A stretch of DNA of 64,000 bases, from positions 141,743-205,742 of the forward strand of contig NZ_MUGS01000002.1 in the NCBI RefSeq assembly GCF_002222055.1, given 5' to 3'. Under the pieces are notes generated by a model that was not told the origin of the DNA, did not search any database, and saw only the letters and a program-made list of their open reading frames with translations. Position 1 is the first letter of the stretch; every line of letters begins with the position of its first letter. A program made the position numbers and the translations under genes. This document shows, in pieces, positions 1 through 8,524 of this stretch. This DNA comes from Flavobacterium araucananum. Lineage in GTDB: Bacteria > Bacteroidota > Bacteroidia > Flavobacteriales > Flavobacteriaceae.

Positions 1-1
1 A

Positions 2-238
2 AATACAACTATTATAGGCAGCCAGACCGCAGGCTCAGATGGAAATGTAATGGAACTTGATTTTAAAGGATTTCATACCAGATACACCGGAATTGGTGTA
101 TTCTATCCAGACAGAAGAGAAACCCAAAGAATAGGAATCGTTCCGGATATCGAAGTAAAACCAACCATAAAAGGAATTCAGGAAGGAAGAGATGAGGTTC
201 TGGATCGTGCTATATTGTTTATTGAAAAAGGAGTTTAA
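2..238 (+). CDS. S41 family peptidase, C-terminal fragment
   Basis: The reading frame enters from outside the window, so only the last 78 residues are visible. They begin NTTIIGSQTAGSDGNV, which matches the end of the catalytic domain of tail-specific/C-terminal-processing proteases (family S41) and their 'G-x-TAG-x-DGNV' stretch. This is followed by a 'PDIEVKPT' segment typical of bacteroidotal S41 lipoproteins and by a short helical tail ending in EKGV. The catalytic serine and any signal peptide lie upstream and cannot be seen. Family assignment is fairly secure; the substrate cannot be inferred. Confidence 0.75.
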   Translation, partial: NTTIIGSQTAGSDGNVMELDFKGFHTRYTGIGVFYPDRRETQRIGIVPDIEVKPTIKGIQEGRDEVLDRAILFIEKGV

Positions 239-291
239 ATCAGCGTTTTTGCGAAGTGAATCCGTATCATTCGCATACCCTAACATTGAGA

Positions 292-323
292 TTGGGAAAG
301 TTTTTAATATTGTCGTAATTTTG
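292..323 (+). promoter_or_regulatory. Bacteroidota-type promoter for the TatD gene
   Basis: TTG at 292-294, a 21-base spacer, then TAATTTTG at 316-323. This fits the TTG/TAnnTTTG consensus of the Bacteroidota primary sigma factor. Transcription would begin near 330, about 14 bases before the TTG start codon at 344. Confidence 0.55.
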
Positions 324-343
324 GACTTTTAAAAATTATACCA

Positions 344-1123
344 TTGAATTCGACACCCATAATTACCGATACCCATACGCACCTCTATTCTGAAGAATTT
401 GATCAGGATCGCGACGAAATGATGCAAAGAGCCATAAATGCAGGAGTAACACGTTTTTTTATTCCTGCAATAGATGCCGCTGCAACACAATCTATGTACG
501 ATTTAGAGCAAAATTATCCTGATTATGTATTCCTGATGATGGGCTTGCATCCTACTTATGTAAAAGACAATTACGAAGAGGAGTTACAACATGTCGAAAC
601 CCAATTGGCAAAAAGAAAGTTTTATGCTGTTGGCGAAATCGGGATCGATTTGTATTGGGATAAAACACATCTTAAAGAACAGCAAATTGCTTTTAAAAGG
701 CAAATTCAGTTAGCGAAACACTATAAATTACCAATTGTGATTCATTGTCGTGAAGCTTTTAATGAAATTTTTGAAGTTCTGGAAGAAGAGAAATCAGATG
801 ATTTGTTTGGTATCTTTCATTGTTTTTCCGGAACACATGAGCAGGCGCTTCAGGCGGTTTCGTACAATATGAAGTTAGGTATTGGCGGCGTTGTAACGTT
901 TAAGAACGGAAAGATCGATCAGTTTTTAAATCAAATCGACCTAAAACATATCGTTTTGGAGACTGATTCTCCTTATTTAGCCCCAATTCCGTATCGCGGA
1001 AAACGTAATGAAAGTAGTTATTTAGTAAATGTTATTAGCAAATTGGCAGATATATATGATGTTTCTGAAGAGGAAATAGCAGCCAGAACAACTCAGAATT
1101 CTAAAGACGTTTTTGGGATTTAA
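344..1123 (+). CDS. tatD: TatD family metal-dependent hydrolase (DNase)
   Basis: Length 259 residues, normal for TatD-type DNases, which are cytoplasmic TIM-barrel metalloenzymes removing nucleotides from DNA 3' ends. Visible metal ligands and family signatures in order: TDTHTHLY near the N-terminus, GEIGIDLYWD near 97-106, IHCREA, GIFHCFSGTHE and ETDSPYLAPIPYRGKRNE near the C-terminus. The start is TTG. An in-frame ATG lies too far downstream and would remove the THTH metal-binding motif, so TTG is preferred. It has its own promoter. The gene is followed by an acyltransferase and an asparaginase on the same strand, a common flavobacterial order. Whether it acts mainly in DNA repair or on tRNA/peptide-like substrates cannot be told from sequence. 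Confidence 0.9.
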   Translation: MNSTPIITDTHTHLYSEEFDQDRDEMMQRAINAGVTRFFIPAIDAAATQSMYDLEQNYPDYVFLMMGLHPTYVKDNYEEELQHVETQLAKRKFYAVGEIGIDLYWDKTHLKEQQIAFKRQIQLAKHYKLPIVIHCREAFNEIFEVLEEEKSDDLFGIFHCFSGTHEQALQAVSYNMKLGIGGVVTFKNGKIDQFLNQIDLKHIVLETDSPYLAPIPYRGKRNESSYLVNVISKLADIYDVSEEEIAARTTQNSKDVFGI

Positions 1124-1186
1124 CCCGTACCTTACAATACTTTGATTTTTTTTTTGTTCTTTTGCCCACTAAAATAGATATTTATA

Positions 1187-2323
1187 ATGCAGAAATTTGA
1201 TGCCATTCGACCTTTTTATGATTCCGAAATAAATGAAGCACTTCATGGTGTTGTCAATCATCCGATGATGAAAGCCATGATGAATTTTACTTTTCCAGAA
1301 TTAGAAGATCAAGTTTGGAAAGATCAATTGAAGAAAACACATTCTATTCGTGATTTTCAATGTAATTTTATTTATAATACTATTCAAAAAGTTCTTGAAA
1401 AAAGCTCTGAAGGTCTTACTACTTCCGGTTTTGATAAGCTGGAAAAAAATACCTCGTACTTATTTGTCTCAAATCACAGAGATATTCTATTAGACACAAC
1501 CTTATTAAATGTTTGCCTTTTTGAGCATGGTTTAGTCATGACAGCATCTGCAATTGGAGACAATCTGGTAAAAAAAGCATTCTTAAGCACATTGGCAAAG
1601 CTTAACAGAAACTTTTTGGTTTTAAGAGGTTTAACACCTCGCGAAATGTTGCAAAGTTCAAAATTGCTGGCAGAATATATGGGGCAATTATTGCTTCGCG
1701 AAAACCGTTCGGTTTGGATTGCACAACGAGAAGGACGTACCAAAGACGGAAATGACGAAACCAATCCGGGAGTTTTAAAAATGATAGGAATGGGGTCTGA
1801 TGAAGCCAATTTAATGGACTATTTTAAGAAATTAAAGATAGTTCCGGTTTCAATTTCATACGAATATGATCCTACAGATGTTTTAAAAATGCCACAATTA
1901 ATGGCAGAAGCAAACAACGAAGTTTATATTAAAGAAAAAAACGAAGATTTCATGACCATCTTAAGTGGTATTATGGGAACTAAAAAAAGAATACACATCT
2001 CTGTTGGAGATGTTCTTGATACTGAAATTGATCAGATTGTTGCAGAAAACGACAATGCAAACAAACAAATTCAGGCATTGGCACAAGTTATCGATGATTC
2101 GATTTTAAAGAATTATCAGTTATGGCCAACAAATTTTATAGCATACGATATCTTAAACGAAACAGAAAAATTTGCTCATTTGTATAAAGAGAGCGAAAAA
2201 TCGCTATTCGAGCGTCGTTTAGAAATGCGTATTGGTAGTGATAATCCAGTAACAAGACAAGGATTTTTATCCATGTATGCAAATCCTGTAGTCAATAAAT
2301 TAAAATACCAAGATGTCATCTAA
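1187..2323 (+). CDS. 1-acyl-sn-glycerol-3-phosphate acyltransferase family protein (PlsC-like)
   Basis: 378 residues. The PlsC/LPLAT signature is the catalytic NHxxxxD: NHRDILLD at residues 96-103, preceded by YLFVS. A second conserved block, AQREGRTKDG near 178-187, corresponds to the phosphate-binding 'EGTR-like' motif. The family transfers acyl groups to lysophospholipids at the inner membrane face. The protein is longer than the classic 240-residue PlsC because it carries an N-terminal helical segment of about 80 residues and a long C-terminal part. This architecture is common in Bacteroidota, where the acyl acceptor is often uncertain (phospholipid, ornithine lipid or glycine lipid). The 3' end overlaps the asparaginase start by 11 bases, so the two genes are probably co-transcribed and translationally coupled. 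Confidence 0.8.
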   Translation: MQKFDAIRPFYDSEINEALHGVVNHPMMKAMMNFTFPELEDQVWKDQLKKTHSIRDFQCNFIYNTIQKVLEKSSEGLTTSGFDKLEKNTSYLFVSNHRDILLDTTLLNVCLFEHGLVMTASAIGDNLVKKAFLSTLAKLNRNFLVLRGLTPREMLQSSKLLAEYMGQLLLRENRSVWIAQREGRTKDGNDETNPGVLKMIGMGSDEANLMDYFKKLKIVPVSISYEYDPTDVLKMPQLMAEANNEVYIKEKNEDFMTILSGIMGTKKRIHISVGDVLDTEIDQIVAENDNANKQIQALAQVIDDSILKNYQLWPTNFIAYDILNETEKFAHLYKESEKSLFERRLEMRIGSDNPVTRQGFLSMYANPVVNKLKYQDVI

Positions 2324-3344
2324 AGCTAAAATATTGCTAATTTATACCGGTGGAACCATTGGTATGAGCAAAGATTTTGAGACAGGCGCGCTCAAAGCGT
2401 TCAACTTTGGTAAATTGTTGCAAAAGATCCCTGAGCTTAAACAATTAGATTGCGAGATTGAAACAGTTTCTTTCGAAAACCCAATAGATTCATCGAACAT
2501 GAATCCTGAAATGTGGACGAAAATTGCTGAAATTATCGAAGAAAACTATATTTCTTTTGACGGATTTGTTGTCCTGCACGGTTCAGATACCATGTCATAC
2601 TCAGCCTCAGCCTTAAGTTTTATGTTAGAGAATCTGGTAAAACCGGTAATCTTTACGGGCTCTCAATTGCCCATTGGTGATCTGCGTACAGATGCTAAAG
2701 AAAACCTGATTACAGCAATTCAGATTGCTTCATTACAAGAAAACGGAAAACCGGTAATTAACGAAGTATGTTTGTATTTTGAATATAAATTGTATCGTGG
2801 TAACCGAACTTCTAAAGTAAATGCAGAACATTTTAGAGCCTTTACAGCACCAAATTATCCTGAATTGGTAGAGTCCGGTGTTCATCTTAAACTAAACTCG
2901 CATTTATTTCTTCCTGTAAAAACAGAGGCTAAATTGATCGTTCACAAAAACTTAGACAATCATGTTGCTATTATAAAAATGTTCCCGGGAATGAGCGAGA
3001 TCGTTTTGTCTTCGATTTTAGCCATTAAAGATCTCAAAGGAATTGTTCTGGAAACTTACGGTTCCGGAAATGCACCTACCGAAGATTGGTTTCTAAAGTT
3101 GATTGAGAAAGCGATTCAGTCCGGTTTGCACATCGTTAACGTAACACAATGTTCCGGCGGAAGTGTAAATATGGGACAATACGAAACCAGTACAGCATTA
3201 AAATCCCTTGGCGTTATCTCCGGAAAAGACATTACTACAGAAGCTGCCATTACCAAACTGATGTATTTGTTGGGACACAATATTCCTAAAACCGAATTTA
3301 AAACTGTTTTTGAAACGGCATTACGAGGAGAAATTTCGCTTTAG
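2313..3344 (+). CDS. ansA: Type I L-asparaginase
   Basis: 343 residues, the usual size of cytoplasmic type I asparaginases, which hydrolyse L-asparagine to aspartate and ammonia. Both catalytic threonine regions are visible: YTGGTIGMS at residues 11-19 supplies the nucleophilic Thr, and HGSDTMSYSAS at 89-99 supplies the second Thr with its Asp. A central ENLITA-type segment and a C-terminal subunit with 'LETYGSGNAP' follow the AnsA/GatD fold. There is no signal peptide, which supports the cytoplasmic type I form rather than periplasmic type II. The start overlaps the acyltransferase by 11 bases. Confidence 0.9.
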   Translation: MSSKAKILLIYTGGTIGMSKDFETGALKAFNFGKLLQKIPELKQLDCEIETVSFENPIDSSNMNPEMWTKIAEIIEENYISFDGFVVLHGSDTMSYSASALSFMLENLVKPVIFTGSQLPIGDLRTDAKENLITAIQIASLQENGKPVINEVCLYFEYKLYRGNRTSKVNAEHFRAFTAPNYPELVESGVHLKLNSHLFLPVKTEAKLIVHKNLDNHVAIIKMFPGMSEIVLSSILAIKDLKGIVLETYGSGNAPTEDWFLKLIEKAIQSGLHIVNVTQCSGGSVNMGQYETSTALKSLGVISGKDITTEAAITKLMYLLGHNIPKTEFKTVFETALRGEISL

Positions 3345-3500
3345 TCTTTTCTCACCATAGAAATGATATAAGGTCCTTTTAGTTTTTTTCAGGAGCTAAT
3401 CCCGATAGAAGTGCAAATCATTTTTATAATAATATTTTCGTGTAATTTGTCATCCCTCGAAATGACAAGATCACGGATAGATAATTGGAATTTATTTTTC

Positions 3501-4733
3501 TTAATCTTTATATGGAATCGGACAAGTTCCCAATTCTTCTTCAGAACTACGGTTTTTATAATACACATAAACAATTACAGAAACGATACAAATAATTCCC
3601 TGAATCGCAACTGTATTTCTTGTTCCTATAATGTGCGAAACATACCCAATAATTAAACTCCCTACAGGAATCATTCCCTGATAGGCCATTAAATAATAAC
3701 TAATACTTCTCGAACGCATGTTTACCGTACTTTGTGTCTGAACATAAATGTTTATAGAGGAGGTTTGTGCCATCATACCCACACCGCTCAATGCCATGCA
3801 AATAAGCGCCACAGTCAAACTATTCGAATAGGCTAGTATTATGATGCTAAAGCCTAATAACAAGCTCGCTCCGATCATTATTTTGCCCATATTGTCTGCT
3901 TTTTTAAGATTAGCCAGATAAATAGCCGATACTATAGAACCAATTCCTGCCGCACTTTCGAACCAGCTAAAGGTTTGGGCATTTCCGCTAAAGATATCTT
4001 TTGCAAAAACAGGCATTAAAGTATTAAAAGAGATCACAAATAAACTGCTGCACATCAACATTAAAAGCATTTTTGCCATTTCGGTTTCTTTTTTAACGTA
4101 ATCAAGGCCTTCAATAAAATCATTGTACATTTTAAGTTTTTCGGTTGCTTTAATATGAGGTGTAATTTTCATCATTAACAAGGAAACCAGAACCGGGATA
4201 TAACTCAGGAAATTTCCAATAAAACAAATGTCTTCACCATAGTTGTGCAGTATAATACCTGCCAAAGCAGGACCCGCAATTCGGGCAAAATTATTTAAAG
4301 TAGAGTTCAGGGCAACCGCGTTTGGCAAATCTTCTTTGTCATCTACAATATCAATCATCATGGTTTGTCTGCAAGTCATATCAAACGAATTGATAATTCC
4401 CTGAATTAAACTTAGCGCCATTATAAAATTGATGTTGTATATCTTTAAATAAATCAATAAAGCCATAGCTCCGGCTTGTAGCATTGCCAAGGATTGTAAT
4501 AAAATCATCGCTTTGTGTCTGTCATAACGACCAATAATGCTCCCTGCTAAAGGTGCCAGAAACAACGACGGAATCATACTTAAAAAAGTCGCCAATCCTA
4601 ATAAGAAAACAGAACCCGTAACACTGTAAACCATCCAACTAACAGCTGTTTTTTGAAGCCATGTCCCAATTACAGATACAGATTGTCCGTAGAAGAACAA
4701 TTTGAAGTTTTTTGATTTTAACGCTTTAAACAT
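3501..4733 (-). CDS. MFS transporter (MFS_3 / EntS-like exporter family)
   Basis: 410 residues with about twelve hydrophobic segments and a short cytoplasmic C-tail. The N-terminus (FYGQSVSVIGTWLQKTAVSW) and the first cytoplasmic loop (GSIIGRYDRHKAM) are typical of the MFS_3 subgroup, which contains the enterobactin exporter EntS and many drug or siderophore exporters. The gene is divergent from a LysR-type regulator 91 bases away, so the regulator probably controls the exporter. No siderophore genes lie nearby, so the substrate is unknown. Confidence 0.8.
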   Translation of the reverse strand: MFKALKSKNFKLFFYGQSVSVIGTWLQKTAVSWMVYSVTGSVFLLGLATFLSMIPSLFLAPLAGSIIGRYDRHKAMILLQSLAMLQAGAMALLIYLKIYNINFIMALSLIQGIINSFDMTCRQTMMIDIVDDKEDLPNAVALNSTLNNFARIAGPALAGIILHNYGEDICFIGNFLSYIPVLVSLLMMKITPHIKATEKLKMYNDFIEGLDYVKKETEMAKMLLMLMCSSLFVISFNTLMPVFAKDIFSGNAQTFSWFESAAGIGSIVSAIYLANLKKADNMGKIMIGASLLLGFSIIILAYSNSLTVALICMALSGVGMMAQTSSINIYVQTQSTVNMRSRSISYYLMAYQGMIPVGSLIIGYVSHIIGTRNTVAIQGIICIVSVIVYVYYKNRSSEEELGTCPIPYKD

Positions 4734-4802
4734 GATGCCTGATATTTTTTTACAAAGTTCGGGATTATGATTTCATTAGAAAAATTAATAATTTTACTGA
4801 TA

Positions 4803-4820
4803 ATAAGTATTTAAACTTAT
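4803..4820. promoter_or_regulatory. Candidate LysR operator between the MFS and LysR genes
   Basis: An inverted repeat ATAAGT-N6-ACTTAT lies 4 bases before the LysR start codon, in the 91-base divergent intergenic region. LysR-type regulators usually bind interrupted dyads (T-N11-A form) beside their own gene. Position and symmetry fit, but AT-rich DNA makes short dyads common. Confidence 0.35.
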
Positions 4821-4824
4821 CGAT

Positions 4825-5697
4825 ATGGAACTTTATCAATTAGAATATTTTATAAAAACAGCTGAGGTTTTGCATTTTACAAAAGCTGCAGAGTTGTGTT
4901 TTGTAACCCAATCCGGATTGTCGCAACAAATAAAAAAACTCGAAGAAGAACTAGGGATGCCTTTGTTTATAAGGATTGGCAAAAAAGTTCAGCTTACCGA
5001 AGCTGGAGCTGTATTCCTGATTCACGCCAAACAAATAATCGAAAATGTGCAAAGCGGAAAACAGGCCATCGACGATTTGAACGAAATGATTGGCGGAGAA
5101 TTACGAATTGGGGTTACCTACATTTTTGGACTTTTGGTTTTGCCAATTGTCAATTTGTTTGCTAAAACATATCCAAACCTTAGAATTGTAGTAGAATATG
5201 GCTCAACAGAACCTTTAGAAAATAAATTACTCAATAACGAATTAGACTTGGTTTTGGTGATATCGTCGAAAGAGATAAAACAAACCATTCAGAAAATCCC
5301 ATTATTTAGGTCGAATCTGGTTATGGCAGTTGCAAAAACACATCCGTTGGCGGTTTTAGACAAAATCTCGTTTAAAAAAATAGGCGATTATCCGCTTATT
5401 TTGCCCGTAAGAGGATTTAGTTCGCGGGAATTTCTGGACGAATTGTTTCTAAAGAACAATATGAAGCCCAAAGTTTCGATCGAATTAAATGCTGTTCATG
5501 CACTTTTGCAATTGGTAGAAGAAAGCGATTGGGTAACCATTGTAACCGAGAAAGCCCTAAAAGGCTGGGATAATCTTAAAGCAATAGCCATTACAGGCGT
5601 TCCTACGCAAAGAGATTCGTTTATGTTAACCATCGAAGGAGCCTATCAAAAAAAGGCCGTAAAATTGTTTATGGAAGAATTCAGAAAAAGTATGTAA
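4825..5697 (+). CDS. LysR family transcriptional regulator
   Basis: 290 residues, the standard LysR length. The N-terminal winged helix-turn-helix is clear: MELYQLEYFIKTAEVLHFTKAAELCFVTQSGLSQQIKKLEEELG at residues 1-44 (cited by its ends). A linker helix and a two-lobed effector domain from about residue 90 follow, the latter beginning ELRIGVTYIFG. It is divergent from the MFS exporter and probably regulates it. The region resembles CynR/CysB-like members that sense small carboxylates, but the ligand cannot be read from sequence. Confidence 0.88.
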   Translation: MELYQLEYFIKTAEVLHFTKAAELCFVTQSGLSQQIKKLEEELGMPLFIRIGKKVQLTEAGAVFLIHAKQIIENVQSGKQAIDDLNEMIGGELRIGVTYIFGLLVLPIVNLFAKTYPNLRIVVEYGSTEPLENKLLNNELDLVLVISSKEIKQTIQKIPLFRSNLVMAVAKTHPLAVLDKISFKKIGDYPLILPVRGFSSREFLDELFLKNNMKPKVSIELNAVHALLQLVEESDWVTIVTEKALKGWDNLKAIAITGVPTQRDSFMLTIEGAYQKKAVKLFMEEFRKSM

Positions 5698-5756
5698 CTA
5701 ATATTCGATTTTGTTTTTGTAACTCAGTTTTTTTTGTGTTCTTTGCAGACCAATTT

Positions 5757-5843
5757 AGAGAGGTGTCCGAGTGGTTGAAGGAGCTAGCCTGGAAAGCTAG
5801 TATATGGGTAACTGTATCGTGGGTTCGAATCCCATCCTCTCTG
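5757..5843 (+). tRNA. tRNA-Ser (anticodon GGA)
   Basis: An 87-base class II tRNA. The acceptor stem AGAGAGG (5757-5763) pairs perfectly with CCTCTCT (5836-5842), and the discriminator is G at 5843. The anticodon arm is CTAGC-CTGGAAA-GCTAG, giving anticodon GGA. A long variable arm (around TATATGGGTAACTGTATC) identifies it as serine-type. The T arm is GTGGG-TTCGAAT-CCCAT. CCA is not encoded, as is usual in Bacteroidota. Confidence 0.97.
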
Positions 5844-5851
5844 CAAAATAA

Positions 5852-5888
5852 AAAACCCTTGTGAAGTTTTATTCACAAGGGTTTTCTG
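5852..5888 (+). terminator. Intrinsic terminator after tRNA-Ser
   Basis: A 14-base perfect stem (AAAACCCTTGTGAA at 5852-5865 with TTCACAAGGGTTTT at 5872-5885) and a 6-base loop, just 8 bases beyond the tRNA. The rest of the gap up to 6058 shows no gene. It holds AT-rich sequence and presumably the promoter of the next gene. Confidence 0.8.
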
Positions 5889-6058
5889 CTTTTATTAATA
5901 TTCATAAAAAAAATATTTTAAAAACGATGTAGCATTTTCATTTTATGATCGTCTTGATTTAAAATGCTTCAATACTCTGAATTTACAAAAATAGACTTTT
6001 GGTAAAAGGATTTAAGAAGTAGTCAATCATCAATCAAATATTTAAATCAATCACAATC

Positions 6059-7549
6059 ATGAAAATCAATTTTTCTAAAACTCTGGTATTCTATTTTTTA
6101 ACAGGTTTAATGGCGCTTAACGCTACTTCTCAAAACCAGCAACATACAGATAGCATCGATGTTTTTCTAAAAGATAAAATGGAAAAACTTCATATTCCGG
6201 GACTTCAGCTTGCTGTTGTTCAAAACGGCAAAATAATCAAAAGCACAAGTTACGGAGTTGCCAATATCGAAAATTCAGTTCCTGTAACAGATCAAAGTAT
6301 GTTCTCTATTAATTCCTGCACAAAAGCATTTGTAGGAGTTGCTGTGATGCAACTTCAGGAAGAAGGAAAACTTAATATCAACGATCCTATTTCCAAATAT
6401 TTAGAAGATCTGCCAGTTGCCTGGAAAGGCTTAACGATAAAACAATTATTTGCTAATATTTCAGGACTGCCGAACATTATTGATGAAAAAGAAAATTTAT
6501 TAGCAGATACAGAGAGTGGTTCCTGGGAAAAGGTAAAAACAATGCCGATGGAATTTAATACAGGAGATCGTTTTCGATACAACCAGACTGGCTATGTTAT
6601 TATTGGCAGGATTATTAATAAAGTAAGCGGGATGCATTTTACCAAATTTATTGAAGATCGCCAGTTTAAAGTAGCAGGAATGAAACAAACTCGTTTTGGA
6701 GATTCTAATGATATTATTCCGCATTCAGCAGGAGCTTACACCACTCAGGATATTGTTAATGGGAGATGGGTTACGACTAACGAAGTGAGAAGTAGTTATG
6801 CTAAATTTCCGGAGTTTTTTAGAACCTGTACGGGAATCATTTCTACCTCTGATGAAATTGCACAGTGGATCGTAGCCTTGCAAAACGGAGTATTGTTAAA
6901 ACAAAAATCAAGCTTAGATTTGCTTTGGCAACCAGCGCTTCGAAATAACGGACGTGTAGGTGGATTTAATAAATTGGTAAACGGATATGCAATTGGCTGG
7001 CCAACCGTTACAAGAGAAGAACATCCTGCCGTTGGACCTATTGGCGGTATGAGATCTGCCTTTTTTGTTTACCCAAAAGATGCCCTTTCTATAGTTGTTT
7101 TAACAAATCTTCAGGGAGCAAATCCGGAATGGTTTATAGATGAAATTGCAGGATACTATATTCCTGATATGAAAGAATCGAATGGCTTTGGATTATCGCC
7201 TTCAGTAAAAAAACTGAGAAAAGAATTAATGAAGCAGAAGTACAACAATGCACAAAAAGTTGCCGAAAATTTAAAAAAGACTGATGCTGGTTTTGCTTTA
7301 AGCGAAAATGAATTGAATGATTTTGGATACAGATTGTTGGCAGAAGGAAAGCAAAACGAAGCCTTGAAAATCTTTAAACTAAATACAGATCTTTATCCGG
7401 AAAGCGGCAATACGTATGATAGTTATGCCGAAACACTGGCTGGTTTAGGAAATAAAAAAGAAGCCATAAAGAATTATAAAAAAGCATTCGAATTGAATCC
7501 AAAAAATCTAAATGCTCAGGAACAGGCAAAGAAACTGGCAAGTTTGTAA
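6059..7549 (+). CDS. Secreted serine hydrolase (beta-lactamase/AmpC fold) with C-terminal TPR
   Basis: 496 residues. An N-terminal signal peptide (LVFYFLTGLMALNATSQ) predicts export. The beta-lactamase-fold SxxK nucleophile motif is S-C-T-K at residues 86-89 (SINSCTKAF). The second motif, usually YxN, reads YNQ at 174-176 (RYNQTGY), so Gln replaces the normal Asn. The third motif region is GPIGGMRSAFF near residue 330. After the roughly 360-residue catalytic domain comes a helical tail with at least one clear TPR (YPESGNTYDSYAETLAGLG...). Relatives hydrolyse esters, D-amino-acid peptides or beta-lactams, and resistance cannot be inferred. It stands alone between two terminators. Confidence 0.8.
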   Translation: MKINFSKTLVFYFLTGLMALNATSQNQQHTDSIDVFLKDKMEKLHIPGLQLAVVQNGKIIKSTSYGVANIENSVPVTDQSMFSINSCTKAFVGVAVMQLQEEGKLNINDPISKYLEDLPVAWKGLTIKQLFANISGLPNIIDEKENLLADTESGSWEKVKTMPMEFNTGDRFRYNQTGYVIIGRIINKVSGMHFTKFIEDRQFKVAGMKQTRFGDSNDIIPHSAGAYTTQDIVNGRWVTTNEVRSSYAKFPEFFRTCTGIISTSDEIAQWIVALQNGVLLKQKSSLDLLWQPALRNNGRVGGFNKLVNGYAIGWPTVTREEHPAVGPIGGMRSAFFVYPKDALSIVVLTNLQGANPEWFIDEIAGYYIPDMKESNGFGLSPSVKKLRKELMKQKYNNAQKVAENLKKTDAGFALSENELNDFGYRLLAEGKQNEALKIFKLNTDLYPESGNTYDSYAETLAGLGNKKEAIKNYKKAFELNPKNLNAQEQAKKLASL

Positions 7550-7572
7550 AAATTAGAATTTGTAATGATATA

Positions 7573-7614
7573 AAAACCCCGTTGTAAAATTGTTTTTACA
7601 GCGGGGTTTTGCTT
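7573..7614 (+). terminator. Intrinsic terminator after the serine hydrolase
   Basis: A 17-base stem (AAAACCCCGTTGTAAAA at 7573-7589 with TTTTACAGCGGGGTTTT at 7594-7610, one G-T wobble) and a 4-base loop, followed by GCTTTTT. Confidence 0.85.
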
Positions 7615-7657
7615 TTTAGAACGATTGTCTTTCTTTTTTTTGAAGGAAAATATTTAC

Positions 7658-7665
7658 TATTTTTG
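7658..7665 (+). promoter_or_regulatory. Candidate -7 element of the small winged-helix gene
   Basis: TATTTTTG matches TAnnTTTG. A TTTG lies 15 bases upstream (7639-7642), closer than the usual 19-21. Transcription from this box would start near 7672, only about two bases before the first possible ATG (7674). This argues for the ATG at 7692 as the real start. Confidence 0.4.
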
Positions 7666-7691
7666 TATTTTAAATGAAAATGGAAGGAATT

Positions 7692-7868
7692 ATGGAAATC
7701 AAAGATCAGGTATTAGAGGCTATGAAAAAAGCGCAACAGCCTTTAAACGCAGGTAAAGTAGTTGAACTAACTAAGTTAGATCGTAAAGATGTAGATAAAG
7801 CAATGAAAATGTTGAAAGACGAAGGTTCAATCGTTTCTCCTAAACGTTGCTTTTGGGAAGCAAAATAA
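7692..7868 (+). CDS. Small winged-helix (MarR-like) DNA-binding protein
   Basis: A 58-residue protein (64 if the first ATG at 7674 is used). The sequence MEIKDQVLEAMKKAQQPL opens a winged helix-turn-helix: helices around KDQVLEAM, NAGKVVELT and DRKDVDKAMKMLKDEG, then a wing ending SPKRCFWEAK. It has only a DNA-binding domain and no sensor part. The ATG at 7692 is preferred because it sits downstream of GGAAGGA and the candidate promoter would make 7674 almost leaderless. It is bounded by terminator hairpins on both sides, so it is monocistronic. Its target genes are unknown; similar stand-alone proteins are widespread in flavobacteria. Confidence 0.7.
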   Translation: MEIKDQVLEAMKKAQQPLNAGKVVELTKLDRKDVDKAMKMLKDEGSIVSPKRCFWEAK

Positions 7869-7896
7869 ATTTGAAAAAAACTATTAGTAAGAGACA

Positions 7897-7927
7897 GACC
7901 TAACAGGTTTTTAAAACCTGTTAGGTC
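7897..7927. terminator. Bidirectional terminator hairpin, member of a dispersed family
   Basis: A perfect 15-base palindrome around one central T (left arm GACCTAACAGGTTTT), between the convergent winged-helix and GNAT genes. It resembles the CCCGACAGGTTTT hairpins at 27977 and 57663, so it is probably a mobile or recurrent terminator unit. Confidence 0.65.
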
Positions 7928-7938
7928 TTGATTTAATT

Positions 7939-8445
7939 CTAAAGTTTGATCTCAAACAAACTAAAAGAACCTTCTTTATAATGCTCCGGTAATTCGCTTG
8001 TCCATTCGATTGTGCTGATTCCTTTGTAGTCAAAACCACAGCTTGTGTAGTATTTGTTTATTCTTTCGTTGCCGCTATGGGTATCAAGTCTAATATATTC
8101 TTTGCCGTTTTCGCTGGCATATATTTTAACCCACCCGATGATTTTTTTGACGTAGGATTGTCCTCTGAATTTTGGGTTCGTTGCAATACGATGCAAATAT
8201 ACTGCGGGATCTTGTGCGGCTTCTTTCCAGATAATCAAATCATTAAAAGTAAGTACAAAGGTACAGGCAACTTCCTCTTTTTCTTTGATTATAAAATGAC
8301 GGTTTTCGGCAATTTCTTTTTCTATTAGAGCTCTTTCAAATCCTCTCCAGCTTTTATTATTGACTGTTTTTTGATAGGAGGTAGCTGCATTATAAATATC
8401 AAAAACAGCATCGATATCTTCATTTGTAGTTTTAAAAAATTCCAT
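7939..8445 (-). CDS. GNAT family N-acetyltransferase
   Basis: 168 residues with the GNAT fold. The acetyl-CoA-binding motif A is visible in the middle (HRIATNPKFRGQSYVKKIIGW, with the R/Q-x-x-G-x-G/A-like RGQSYV turn). It is followed by 'EYIRLDTHSGNERINKYYTSCGFDYKG', the motif B region with the typical N-x-x-x-Y-x-x-x-G-F ending (cited by key residues). Such enzymes acetylate small amines, antibiotics or protein termini; the acceptor is unknown. A TACCTTTG box at 8480-8487 on the minus strand may be its -7 element. Confidence 0.85.
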   Translation of the reverse strand: MEFFKTTNEDIDAVFDIYNAATSYQKTVNNKSWRGFERALIEKEIAENRHFIIKEKEEVACTFVLTFNDLIIWKEAAQDPAVYLHRIATNPKFRGQSYVKKIIGWVKIYASENGKEYIRLDTHSGNERINKYYTSCGFDYKGISTIEWTSELPEHYKEGSFSLFEIKL

Positions 8446-8524
8446 TATTAAAGTTTATTCGGTAGATTATTGAATTTATCAAAGGTAAAATTTCAATGGC
8501 TTAAAGGCATAAAAAAATTTAGTT

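Noticed and set aside
6059..7549. True antibiotic beta-lactamase
   Set aside because: The fold is shared, but the YNQ motif, the TPR tail and overall layout match generic serine hydrolases; no resistance claim is supported.
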